Positions 51,843 to 60,671 of a stretch of DNA of 64,000 nt are shown here, piece by piece. Made by a program: the position numbers and the translations under genes. How positions within the stretch are numbered: the stretch's first letter is position 1; every line of letters starts with the position of its first letter. The notes beneath the pieces are model-generated. The model saw only the letters and a list, made by a program, of their open reading frames with translations, did no database searches and had not been told where the DNA came from. The stretch is from JANJTY01 sp038257155 (lineage in GTDB: Bacteria; Pseudomonadota; Gammaproteobacteria; Xanthomonadales; Xanthomonadaceae): positions 124,001-188,000 of the forward strand of contig JBBSJP010000001.1 of NCBI GenBank assembly GCA_038257155.1, written 5' to 3'.

Positions 51843-53189
51843 CTACTGGAGGAGACGACCGGCTTCCTCAGGATGCGCCTCTTCTCCTTCGCCACCGTTG
51901 TCGTCGCGAGCAGCGACGACGACCCTGAGCACCTGTGTCCACGCGTCATCCGCGACGTGCTTGGGCAGTCCCGTCATCTTCATGATCTTGGCGACTGAGC
52001 GCTTCCTGCCCGTACTCTCCGATTCGCTTAGCCTCAAGCCGCGAATCTCTTCAAGGGCTACAGCCATTGCGCGATCCGTAAATCGATGTTTGCTCTCCAA
52101 CCGACGCTTCGCGCGCTCTTGGCTGTACTTGGTGTACGCATCCCTGCGCCGATTCCACAGTACCGAAGCTCTTAGACCCACCGCACGACAGACGTTTTTC
52201 AAGGGCGGAAGCGGCAGGTGCTCTGGTGTCGACAGGAGATCCTGCACGATGTCATCCAATCGCTTCAGTAGAGGCAGACTGACTCGTGGCTTCGGATCAG
52301 GCGGAGGGATGATCGGTGTCGCTGAGCTGAAGAGCATTCGGCTCGCGCACTGCTCTGGATGCTGCAATAGCTCAAGTGGCGTGCACCCCTGTAGGGCGGC
52401 GATTCGAAAGACTGTTCTTAGTCTTGGCTTGGAGAAGACTTGGTTGACCTTGACCAGGCTGTCTGCAGCCACCTTATGCAGTGCGGCGCGTTCGTTCCTA
52501 GTCCATTCGCGTGTCTTCTCAATGAACAGACGGATGGGCTCTGAAGGGAACACCATTCCAGGATCGTCGGCCAATGCGCCGAGCATATGTAGCATCTGGA
52601 TCTGACACCAGTCGGCCCATGGGTTCGTGCCGTGGCTCGGCTCGCGGTGCTTTGAAAGTTTCTCGCCACAGGCAACGCAGTTGTGACGGAGGTGCATGCC
52701 TCGGAAGTGGCGTTGCGGTGATCCGCAGGAAGCGCACCTCCATTGGAGTGGAATGTCGTGGACAGGACAACGAGCTATCAGCGACATCCCCCATGCTAGC
52801 GGCTCTGCAAACCCTTCATCTGCCGCCTCATAGCAGGCTGAGCACCAGTGTCGCTGCTCTGCGATGCACCCTGAATAGCTCTCACCAAGCAGCCCCCTGA
52901 GTGGGAGCAAGGTTCCTTGCGAAAGATTCGACTGACCAGTCAATCGCTGCAACAACTGGACGGAGTAGGCCGTGCTCGGCGAGTAGGAGCAAAGGGCGCG
53001 GTAGTCCAAGTACAATCGGCGATTACCGGGACCCGGAGACTCGATCGCCCACTCCTCTGAGAGCAAGCGAGCGAACTGGAAGGGTGTGGCGGCGTGAGTC
53101 CAAGCCAATCGAATTGTGTACGAAGCGAGACTCTCCACCAGGAACGTGCCGGCCCCCTCCAGGGGCAGTGGTGGCAGTGCGGTGCTCAT
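51843..53189 (-). CDS. tniQ: TniQ family transposition protein (target selector)
   Basis: 448 residues with an N-terminal ESLASYTIRLA motif typical of TniQ, and two zinc-ribbon pairs: CSACYEAADEGFAEPL...RCPVHDIPL and RCASCGSPQ...HNCVACGEKL. The C-terminal half is helical DNA-binding-like. In Tn7-like elements TniQ/TnsD recognises the attachment site and recruits TnsC. Its ATG overlaps the stop of the TnsC gene as ATGA. No Cascade or Cas12k genes are in view, so DNA-sequence recognition is likelier than RNA guidance. Confidence 0.9.
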   Translation of the reverse strand: MSTALPPLPLEGAGTFLVESLASYTIRLAWTHAATPFQFARLLSEEWAIESPGPGNRRLYLDYRALCSYSPSTAYSVQLLQRLTGQSNLSQGTLLPLRGLLGESYSGCIAEQRHWCSACYEAADEGFAEPLAWGMSLIARCPVHDIPLQWRCASCGSPQRHFRGMHLRHNCVACGEKLSKHREPSHGTNPWADWCQIQMLHMLGALADDPGMVFPSEPIRLFIEKTREWTRNERAALHKVAADSLVKVNQVFSKPRLRTVFRIAALQGCTPLELLQHPEQCASRMLFSSATPIIPPPDPKPRVSLPLLKRLDDIVQDLLSTPEHLPLPPLKNVCRAVGLRASVLWNRRRDAYTKYSQERAKRRLESKHRFTDRAMAVALEEIRGLRLSESESTGRKRSVAKIMKMTGLPKHVADDAWTQVLRVVVAARDDNGGEGEEAHPEEAGRLLQ

Positions 53190-54274
53190 GGGACAACCCG
53201 CTTTCGAGCGCGAGGCCTTGGCTTGGGGCCGTGGCGACTTCGCTTTTTTCGCCGAGTTGGTGCCGACGACTCGTGGCCAGCGTTGGGCGAAGCATTCGGG
53301 TCCGCTTCATCCGCGTTTGGGAGACTCTTACCACCGCTGCCGCGCTTCGGCTGAAACGGCTCAAACGCAACCTCGATGGAGACGGCCTCCGCGTGCTGCC
53401 TCTCGACCTCACGACGCGTTGGCAACGCTCGCAAGATGATCGAGTCGTTGATGGCAGGGGCGGATTCGGCGGCTTGAATAGCAAGCATTCGCCGCAGCGC
53501 CGAGCGAGCCTCACCGAAGACGCCGGCTGTAGCCTCCATGACCAATTCTATACGGCGCTCCATGCACGTCGGTGGCGAGAGAAGCACTTTGAGTTGTCCG
53601 CAAAGCCATCCGACCACCGCGAGGAACGCAGCGTGATCGTTGGCGTCGTGCTGACGGTACCGACGCACGTGTATTACGCGCATCGCTCGATTGATCTGAC
53701 CGGAGTTGTTCCACAATGCCATTAACCGCACCGTGCCGGCGAGAACAAGTACGGCGCCGACGCGCATGCAGAACACCCGAAGTCCTTCCAAATGGTGCTC
53801 TGGCGACCTGCTTCCAGCCGTCATGCAAATCAGATTCGCTTCGTCGATGATCAGGAACTTGAGACCCCTTGCAATGGCCAACCGCTCTGCAGCGATCCGG
53901 ATGCGTGGCTCGGTCATCCCGCGTTGAATCGGGCTGCGCTTTGAGTCGATGTCCTCGGCAGTCATCGCCGCCAATGATCTGGCTAGGAATGGGTCCCCCA
54001 AAGCCTCGAGGATGCGTTCAAACATCGACTTGCTGCTGAAGTACGACTGGTCCGACGTCATGGCGATCTCGTATATCAACGGGATGGAGCCCGCAGTCCA
54101 CGTCTCTGGTGCACCGACCAACTCTGCGCGCAGCTCGTGGCAGATGTGCGTCTTGCCGGCACCCGTGGGGCCAACAATGAAAATGATCTCCCCAGGCTCA
54201 GCCATCACACAGCTGTGATATGCAAGAGAGTATGCCTCTGCGTAGAGCGTATGTAGCTGGGTTGTCTTAGCCAT
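53186..54274 (-). CDS. tnsC: TnsC/TniB-like AAA+ transposition ATPase
   Basis: 362 residues: Walker A IFIVGPTGAGKTH (35-42), Walker B FLIIDEANLICMT, and a sensor region AGTVRLMALW. The C-terminal 80 residues are a Lys/Arg/Pro-rich tail (RRKKRSRHGPKPRPRARKR) that may contact DNA. TnsC links target selection (TniQ) to the transposase. The start overlaps the TnsAB stop by 8 bases. Part of the three-gene operon. Confidence 0.9.
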   Translation of the reverse strand: MAKTTQLHTLYAEAYSLAYHSCVMAEPGEIIFIVGPTGAGKTHICHELRAELVGAPETWTAGSIPLIYEIAMTSDQSYFSSKSMFERILEALGDPFLARSLAAMTAEDIDSKRSPIQRGMTEPRIRIAAERLAIARGLKFLIIDEANLICMTAGSRSPEHHLEGLRVFCMRVGAVLVLAGTVRLMALWNNSGQINRAMRVIHVRRYRQHDANDHAAFLAVVGWLCGQLKVLLSPPTCMERRIELVMEATAGVFGEARSALRRMLAIQAAESAPAINDSIILRALPTRREVERQHAEAVSIEVAFEPFQPKRGSGGKSLPNADEADPNASPNAGHESSAPTRRKKRSRHGPKPRPRARKRVVP

Positions 54275-56681
54275 GGTTTCCAACCTCTCGTGTTGGAAAG
54301 ATGGGAGTCTGGACTCGCCCCTCGTCCTTCGGTTCGGAGTTGGGTAGCGGTTCGCTGCATGGGGCGGGATCACCCGCCGAGCCGGCCGGCTGCGCAGCGA
54401 GCAGACGATTGATGCGTTCCGCATTTCGTTGATGTGCGAGCCTGCGAGCATCTCGATTCTCGCCGGCGCGGATCCCGATGTGCATTCCATCCACCAAGCG
54501 CTCGTCCTGGTCTAGCAGACAAAGCTTCTGATAGTCGTTGGAGCGCGCGACCTCCCATCCCGATTCGAAGCGAATGTAGGTGATCCTCGGATCTTCCGGA
54601 TCAATCCTCACCTCAAGCAACTTGCTTTCGCGGGAACGAGAGTGCATCTCGGGCGAAGTGTAGGTGCGATAGCCGTAGCGCAGGCCCTTGGTCGGGTCGA
54701 TGCTGTACTCACCGGGCTTCGCCGGAACCGCAGTTACGATCAAGAAATCCAAGGAACTGACATCGACAGCGACGCCAGGAGAAAGCTGCGCACGGCTCTC
54801 GAGGTACATCTGCCTGGGACTGGCTTCAGCTGTGCCTTGAGGCGTATCGCCATAGTCCCCAAACAGGTAATCCTGCGACGCCGAGCGGATTGATTGATAT
54901 GCCAGCGTAGCGGTTCGCCGACTTTTGTGGCTGCCATCTGCCGAACGCCCTGCCGTGTCGTTGGCAGTCGAGCCGGGAACGCGACGCAGAAGCTGGTAGT
55001 TGAGCTGCTTCACTAGGTTCTCGACGACTTCTCCCCACCTGGGCGCTGTAGCAGGGCGATCGAGGATGTGCGCCCTGTATTTCGAGTGCAAGTCTCTGAG
55101 CCAGTGGTTTGCATACTCCGACCCCCGGTCAAGGAACATGTAGCGAGCAAGGTAGCCATGTCGTCGGGCAAAGTCCCGCAGGAGAAGGGCTGTGAGGTAT
55201 CGCGAGGCGTGGCCAAACACGAAGGCCATCGCCATGGGTAGACGCGAATACGCGCAAACCGCCACTGCAACGATCGGACGGTAGAGGCCCATTTGCTCCG
55301 CCACCTCGGCCCACATCCGGTTGTCCGCGGGCGTTGAATCCGCGTGGACAATCAGTCCACCCACGTGGGAACACATATGTCGGTCGAGCGGATCCGATGG
55401 TGGTTCGATCGCGTTTGCTGCACGCCTTCCCTGCTGGGCGTTCACTCGGGAAACCCGGCAAATCCGGTTGACTTCGCGGCTCAGTGTGTCCCGCGAGACC
55501 TTGCTAAGGCCCTTAGCCTCCAGTTCTGTATCAAGGACACCCAGTGCTTGTGATATCGAATCCGGCGTAGGAATTAGGATCCTCTCTTCAATGACTTTTT
55601 TAATGACGGGAAGTTGCTCCATCACCCGGCGATCCCGATTTCCACGCGATGAGTAGTGGGGAAGAAATGCTTCGAGCTCACTCCTTCCCGTCGCACGGGC
55701 ATCCCGGACAGATTCGTGGAATCGCCTCTCGTGACGTGTGAATCCCCGCACACCTGCCTCTGCGCTCAGGTAACCTTCGTGTAGTTCCTCAGCACGCTTG
55801 AACTCCGAAGCGGAGCAGGTGAGCAGGGGCTCTGAATCGGGATCGATCCATTCAGAGGCTTGCTCCGCTGCGCGTTCCGAAAGAATCTCTGCTTCCCGCC
55901 GTGCGGCATCCTCGCCGTTCGAATACAGCATGAACCTGTGGGAATGCTCAACGGAGATTGGAAAACAGCGCAACAGACCAAAAAGGTTCCTCTGCACCAG
56001 TCCTTTGGCGAGACATTCGAGCGTTGCACCATTCACCTCAGTGTGGAGTTCCTCGGCTGATCGAGGACGTCGACTCAACAAAGCGAGGACGCGATCAATG
56101 ACTCCCTGCTCGGCTTCGGTGGGCGGCTTCGCGATGTAGTCGGAGAGGAGCTCCAGGTTGGCGCAATAGGCTGCGCTGTAGGCAGCGTCAGTGACAGTGA
56201 CGTGCTTGATGCCAAGCTCACGAGCGCTTTGCACGGCGGGCACGAAGACGTACGCGTCACCCTCCAATGCCCAATCTGAGTGCTGCTCCGCAAGCTTTTC
56301 CCTGATGAAGCTCGCCGGCTTGCACTCCACGAGCCTCACTGAGTTCGATGACACGACCAAGAAATCCGGCGTGTAGTTTGCGACGTGCACTCGGCGGGAA
56401 TCGAGCTGCCGCCGCAATTGGATCTGAGGCGGTTGATCGACCAGAACCAAGAGATTGGGGTCCAGATCCTGCTCAATGAGGAATGGAAGTTCCACGCCCC
56501 GACTTTCGACCTGAAGCTGAGCGTCGAGCCGTGTAGAGGTGTACAGGCCTCGGATCGACAGGTGCCCATGTGCGCCGACAACTCTTGAGGGGTCGGACTC
56601 CATTGCTCGCTGTATATAGGCGATGGCGCGTGGCAATAGTCCTAAGTGGTCGATGCGGGGAAGTAGTTCGTCGAAGTTCAT
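54267..56681 (-). CDS. tnsAB: TnsA-TnsB fusion transposase
   Basis: 804 residues combining two Tn7-type proteins. Residues about 50-165 are a TnsA-like endonuclease: ESRGVELPFLIEQDLDP, NYTPDFLVV with Asp106 and VECKPASF with Glu119 and Lys121. A TnsB-type rve transposase follows with Asp448 (IVHADST), Asp518 (MFLDRGSEY) and Glu554 (GEVVENL), spaced 35 residues as in DDE enzymes. A Mu-type C-terminal barrel (RIDPEDPRITYIRFESGWEVA) comes last. The fused form would cut both strands at the element ends. ATG 56681 begins the conserved start; the first 50 residues are unassigned. Confidence 0.88.
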   Translation of the reverse strand: MNFDELLPRIDHLGLLPRAIAYIQRAMESDPSRVVGAHGHLSIRGLYTSTRLDAQLQVESRGVELPFLIEQDLDPNLLVLVDQPPQIQLRRQLDSRRVHVANYTPDFLVVSSNSVRLVECKPASFIREKLAEQHSDWALEGDAYVFVPAVQSARELGIKHVTVTDAAYSAAYCANLELLSDYIAKPPTEAEQGVIDRVLALLSRRPRSAEELHTEVNGATLECLAKGLVQRNLFGLLRCFPISVEHSHRFMLYSNGEDAARREAEILSERAAEQASEWIDPDSEPLLTCSASEFKRAEELHEGYLSAEAGVRGFTRHERRFHESVRDARATGRSELEAFLPHYSSRGNRDRRVMEQLPVIKKVIEERILIPTPDSISQALGVLDTELEAKGLSKVSRDTLSREVNRICRVSRVNAQQGRRAANAIEPPSDPLDRHMCSHVGGLIVHADSTPADNRMWAEVAEQMGLYRPIVAVAVCAYSRLPMAMAFVFGHASRYLTALLLRDFARRHGYLARYMFLDRGSEYANHWLRDLHSKYRAHILDRPATAPRWGEVVENLVKQLNYQLLRRVPGSTANDTAGRSADGSHKSRRTATLAYQSIRSASQDYLFGDYGDTPQGTAEASPRQMYLESRAQLSPGVAVDVSSLDFLIVTAVPAKPGEYSIDPTKGLRYGYRTYTSPEMHSRSRESKLLEVRIDPEDPRITYIRFESGWEVARSNDYQKLCLLDQDERLVDGMHIGIRAGENRDARRLAHQRNAERINRLLAAQPAGSAGDPAPCSEPLPNSEPKDEGRVQTPIFPTREVGNHG

Positions 56682-57091
56682 CGGGCAGTCTCCCCAGCTG
56701 TGGCGGGAGGGCGGCACAAGTGATTCGGATTGTTGCGAGACATGGCTTCGTTCCTCTCTCGCTTCGCGCGGCGTCTGGGCAATAGGAGCCCGTGCCGCGA
56801 CGGAGCAGCAGTTGACAGGTGGCATCTGCAGGAGGAAGCTTTGATGCAGAGCGTGCAGTTCTGCTCACTTTGGAAGGCCCGCTGGCTGCAACCGGCGGGC
56901 TTTCTGCTTTCTCGCGCAGGGTAATTTGTTCGTTGCGTTGGTTGGGAGCGGCTTAAGGGTTCGGGTGGGCGGTTCCTCAGCAGGGGCCTCTACTGACGTT
57001 ACGCGACGGCCGCACGCTTGGTGAACCCCCCACTTCTGCGTCCAAGTGGGCGTAACCCATTGATCACTCCGCCATTGCGAGGATCACCGAG
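56682..57091. other. Intergenic region upstream of tnsAB, probable location of a transposon end
   Basis: About 410 bases with no convincing gene between the divergent tnsAB gene and the gene at 57092. In Tn7 the end nearest to tnsA lies here. I see a hairpin CCCACTT-(8)-AAGTGGG at 57029-57050 and a terminator-like hairpin at 56877-56903, but no obvious series of transposase binding sites and no TGT/ACA terminus that I can defend. The tnsAB promoter must also be here. Confidence 0.45.
56877..56903 (+). terminator. Terminator-like hairpin
   Basis: GCCCGCTGG-(CTGCAA)-CCGGCGGGC with one mismatch is followed by TTTCTGCTTTC on the plus strand. No plus-strand gene is known to end here; it may belong to a short transcript or protect the element from outside transcription. 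Confidence 0.45.
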
Positions 57092-58126
57092 TTGACCAGT
57101 CGAACGCCGGCATTTCCGTCGTCTCCGCCTTTGTCGGGGTTTCTCGACAAACGGGTTGGATCGCGAGGGGAAACCTATCAGCGGCGGGTTGCATCGGATC
57201 GAGTCAAGGCCTGGGCAAGTGTCGCGGCAGCAGAGGACGAGCTGCGGCTATTGGATGACAGGCTGAGCGGGGAGCTTGGGCGCAACTTGGCGCCCGTGTG
57301 GACCACGCTACGCGACCGCGATCATTACCTGAGCGGTGAAGCCAAGCCGAACCGCAGTACCGTAGATCGCTTGGCAGTTGCGCTCCCACTGTCCCGTCGG
57401 CTGTACGACTCAACACTGTGGGTGGCCCTTGATGCATCGACCGATCTCCGAACCCTGGTCGATCTGATCGCAGCTTGCAGGCGCCAGCTCGGCGTGACGG
57501 ACTCGGAGCTTTATCTTGAGGGTGATCGACCGAAGCTGTTGATCGAGGATCTCTACGACGGAAGGCACATGGCCTGTCTCGTTGCGAGCATGCGCGTGAA
57601 TGAGCGTGACGAGCGACTCTGCTTCGATGCAGCGCTCGGGCTTCTGCGGGCGATGCTTGCGTGGTCCCTGATCGGAGGGATGAAGGATGCGGCGGAAGTT
57701 GTATGGGGACTGCTGAAAGACACCCTGCTGGACGGAATGGCGGCGGGCAACCGGGAAATCAGAATTGCCGACGACTATTGGAGCCACATCTGCGGCGCCT
57801 TGACCAACCGGCTCGCTGCACTACTCAGTGCAACCGGTCGCATTCGTCTAAAGCAGCGCCACGATGCATGGCCATCATCATTCAGCATCACGCTTTTTTG
57901 GCCACTCGTTCAGGCGATCACCGCGCCAGAAGCGTGCGAGGAAGGAGAGATCAAGGACGTATTCGCCGCTTTCGATGGCGACACCGGTAGGGCAGCATGG
58001 CTTGAGAAACATCGCCTGGTGGTTGCGCGAGAGCAGTACGTTCGCGCGCGAGCACCGAGGGCCAAAGCTGGACAGGCGAATGGAGTCGACGCTGGGTCAG
58101 CCATATCCAGTTTGTTCCGAGGCTGA
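57092..58126 (+). CDS. Hypothetical protein between the tns genes and the Wadjet operon
   Basis: 344 residues from TTG 57092. No family is recognised. The sequence is helical in look with no membrane segment. It has a central part (ELYLEGDRPKLLIEDLYDGRHMACLVASMRVNERDERLCFDAALGLLRAMLAW) and a basic tail of GQANG type. There is no ATG near the front, and the GGATCACCGAG stretch gives only a weak ribosome-binding site. It is divergent from tnsAB and in the same direction as jetA, 360 bases before it. It could be a transposon accessory gene or a defence component. Confidence 0.6.
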   Translation: MTSRTPAFPSSPPLSGFLDKRVGSRGETYQRRVASDRVKAWASVAAAEDELRLLDDRLSGELGRNLAPVWTTLRDRDHYLSGEAKPNRSTVDRLAVALPLSRRLYDSTLWVALDASTDLRTLVDLIAACRRQLGVTDSELYLEGDRPKLLIEDLYDGRHMACLVASMRVNERDERLCFDAALGLLRAMLAWSLIGGMKDAAEVVWGLLKDTLLDGMAAGNREIRIADDYWSHICGALTNRLAALLSATGRIRLKQRHDAWPSSFSITLFWPLVQAITAPEACEEGEIKDVFAAFDGDTGRAAWLEKHRLVVAREQYVRARAPRAKAGQANGVDAGSAISSLFRG

Positions 58127-58486
58127 GGATTTACCCGACAACAGCTGCAACGTCGGGACATTTTCGATCTTGATCCACGTGAACAAGATCCGACGCTCTC
58201 CATTGCCAATGCGGTGGTAGTCCTTGCACCCACATGTGCCACGTACTGCAAAGGGACCAATTGAGGGATACCCTCGGGATTCGTAGAGCGCTATCAATGG
58301 GTTGAGGGCACACAATCGAGCGCTGCCGATGCGCTGACCTTTCCGGACCCGGCCCAATAAGGGATATTCGGGGTGGGCCTTCTGAGGCCGACGCCCCCAA
58401 GCATTTTGGAGATGCCTCGGAGAGCGATCGGGGCCCAGAACCACAGGGCGAATTGGGACGCATGTCTCGCAAGGTGAGCGGAGGGT
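58127..58486. other. Non-coding interval before the Wadjet operon
   Basis: 360 bases with no gene I can support on the plus strand. A minus-strand frame (58131-58472 and a wider one in another frame) has a stretch ALNPLIALYESRGYPSIGPF and GERRILFTWI that looks more protein-like than average, but no family and no start site is clear. The jet promoter must be in this interval. Confidence 0.4.
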
Positions 58487-59980
58487 ATGGAAAGCAGTCG
58501 TCACGAACGTACGAAGTCCTATGTCCTGGCGCGGCAGCAACATCCCGCCTGGCAGCTCTTGGCTGCGCGACGGGGACCGTTGGTCTTGAGCTGCCTACAA
58601 TCGCTGTTCGAGCAGAGCCAAGACGGCATCAATTTCGACGAAGCACAGCAGGGCCTCGCTGAGCTGCTTACCGAGCATGCCGGACTAAGCGACTTCGACA
58701 TCAGCGGGGACACTGTTGTATTGGCGCGACGCGATTTGCGCAATTGGATCCGGCGCTCCCTCGTGGTCGAGCGCGAAGGGCGGCTCTATGCGACCGATGC
58801 GCTCGAGTCCGCGTTCCGATTTGTAGACTCCCTCGACAGCCGCATCATGACGTCTACCGCATCGCGGTTGGCGGTCGTGCAGCGCGAGGTCGAGCGCCTG
58901 GAAGCGAGGCTGAATCCAGACCCGCAGAGCAGGGCCGAGCGGCTGCGCCGGCAGATCACCGATCTTCAGCGAGAGTTGGATGAGGCTAAAGCGGGTCGCA
59001 TCGACATTGCGGATGCACGTGAGGCTGCCGAAGGTATTCGAGAACTGTACTCCTTGGCCACCAGCCTTCGCGCGGACTTCCGTAGAGTCGAGGACTCCTG
59101 GCGCGAGGCAGACATGCGGCTGCGCCACGCTGTGGTCAGCGACGGACATCATCGTGGCGCAATTGTCGACACCTTGTTGGACGGTCACGATAGTCTGCTC
59201 GAGACCGCCGAGGGCCGGGTCTTCCAGGCATTCCATCAGCAATTACAGGAGGAGGTCGAGCTGGAGGCTATGAAGCGAAGGCTGCGCGCCATCCTCCAAC
59301 ATCCGCAGGCTGGTGCCGCCCTAAACATTACGCAGCAGTCCGACTTGCGCTGGCTCGTGATGCGTTTGGTTAAGGAGTCAGCCCTGGTGATCCGGACGCG
59401 CTCGCGTAGCGAGCGGGATGTCCGCAGCTTTCTGCGAACCGGACTTGCTGCAGAACACCATCGCGTTGGTCAGCTGCTCAAGGAAGTTTTCCGGTATGCG
59501 CAGGCCGTGGACTGGAGCTCGGCCTCTGTGCGCCGACAAGCATCTGGTCTACCGCCTCTGGCCATTTCATGCGCCGGAATCCCGGCGGTGGAACGACTCC
59601 GGTGCAAATCGCTGGATGGGAAGTCTCAGCGGGATCTGGAGCTCCAACGCCTGGCGGGAGACATCAATCACATCGACGAGGAATTCTGGTCCTCCCTGGA
59701 TAGTTTGGACCGGGAGGCGCTGGTTCGGGACACCGTCGAAGCAATTCGCATCAGCGATCGTCCGATCAGTCTGGGCGACCTAGCCTTACGCTTGCCGCCC
59801 ACTCATGACCTCGAGACAATCGCTGTGTGGATCGGCATGGCGCGCGAAGCGGGTAGCGCGATCGGGGAGGAGCGTGAGGCCCTGGACCTCGTTTCTCGAG
59901 ATGAACGACACCTACGTTTCGTGGTCCCTCGTGTTGAGCTTAGCTCTACGTCTTTCGAAGGCTTTGACTGGGAACCTTGA
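58487..59980 (+). CDS. jetA: Wadjet protein JetA (DUF3375, MukF-like)
   Basis: 497 residues of the DUF3375 family: HPAWQLLAARRGPLVLSCLQSLF opens it. A winged-helix-like N-part and a coiled-coil mid part (RLAVVQREVERLEARLNPD; LRRQITDLQRELDEAKAG) follow. JetA is the kleisin of the SMC-like Wadjet complex that recognises and removes foreign plasmids. The ATG sits against GGAGGG (one base apart), which is unusually close. First of jetABCD; gap of one base to jetB. Confidence 0.92.
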   Translation: MESSRHERTKSYVLARQQHPAWQLLAARRGPLVLSCLQSLFEQSQDGINFDEAQQGLAELLTEHAGLSDFDISGDTVVLARRDLRNWIRRSLVVEREGRLYATDALESAFRFVDSLDSRIMTSTASRLAVVQREVERLEARLNPDPQSRAERLRRQITDLQRELDEAKAGRIDIADAREAAEGIRELYSLATSLRADFRRVEDSWREADMRLRHAVVSDGHHRGAIVDTLLDGHDSLLETAEGRVFQAFHQQLQEEVELEAMKRRLRAILQHPQAGAALNITQQSDLRWLVMRLVKESALVIRTRSRSERDVRSFLRTGLAAEHHRVGQLLKEVFRYAQAVDWSSASVRRQASGLPPLAISCAGIPAVERLRCKSLDGKSQRDLELQRLAGDINHIDEEFWSSLDSLDREALVRDTVEAIRISDRPISLGDLALRLPPTHDLETIAVWIGMAREAGSAIGEEREALDLVSRDERHLRFVVPRVELSSTSFEGFDWEP

Positions 59981-59981
59981 C

Positions 59982-60671
59982 GTGAGGATTGGCACCGAAG
60001 ACAAGAGCTCGAGTCTGCCGCTCTCTGGCTCCGCTAACTCCCTTCCGCTCGAGCAAGACCGGGGCGCCGCAGTGGTGCGTCCCGCATTGCTCGAACTCAT
60101 GAAGCACGGTCTGTTGGAAGAATCCAGCAAGCCCAATCTTTACCGAATGACTTTGCTGCATCGCGACGAGATTGAACGCGTGTTGGCGTCTCTTGATCTG
60201 GGCCTGAAAATTGATGATGTCCGCGGCCTGGTATTCGTCGTCGTGGCCACCGATGCAAACCGCGAGGACGACGAGTGGTCACACCCACTAGTGCGGCGCC
60301 AGCGCTTGACCCTGGAGCAATCCCTGCTCCTTGCAATCCTTCGTCAGCAGTTTGTCGCGTATGAAGTAGAGGCTGGTGTCGGTGCCGGCAGTGCTCGTGT
60401 CGCGCTGGAGGATTTACGGCCCCATCTACAGGCATACCTCGGAGATCTTGGAAGCGACGCACAGGAGCAAAAGCGTCTGCTGAATCTTCTGGAACAGCTA
60501 AAGGTCCATGGCATCGTTAGCGATGTCGACCAGGAGGACCGCGTCACCATTCGGCCGATCATTGCCCATCTGGCCAATCCCGAAAGCCTTGCCAATTTGA
60601 TGCAGGCCCTGCGAGAGTCTGCTGGCCGCGGCACCGAGCCTGCCGACGAACCGGCGGAGAAGGAAGAGTGA
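59982..60671 (+). CDS. jetB: Wadjet protein JetB (DUF4194, MukE-like)
   Basis: 229 residues from GTG 59982. The DUF4194-type sequence reads RPALLELMKHGLLEESSKPNLYRMTLLHRDEIERVLASLDL and continues with two winged-helix-like parts; PLVRRQRLTLEQSLLLAILRQQF is characteristic. JetB binds JetA and completes the condensin-like complex. It begins one base after the jetA stop and its own stop overlaps the jetC start (GTGA). Confidence 0.88.
   Translation: MRIGTEDKSSSLPLSGSANSLPLEQDRGAAVVRPALLELMKHGLLEESSKPNLYRMTLLHRDEIERVLASLDLGLKIDDVRGLVFVVVATDANREDDEWSHPLVRRQRLTLEQSLLLAILRQQFVAYEVEAGVGAGSARVALEDLRPHLQAYLGDLGSDAQEQKRLLNLLEQLKVHGIVSDVDQEDRVTIRPIIAHLANPESLANLMQALRESAGRGTEPADEPAEKEE

Noticed and set aside
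56730..56924. Short plus-strand frame upstream of the terminator-like hairpin
   Set aside because: No start signal and no protein-like pattern; it overlaps the tnsAB leader.
58131..58472. Minus-strand frame before jetA as a gene
   Set aside because: Some protein-like stretches but no family, no ribosome-binding site, and overlapping frames of equal quality; left as an uncertain interval.
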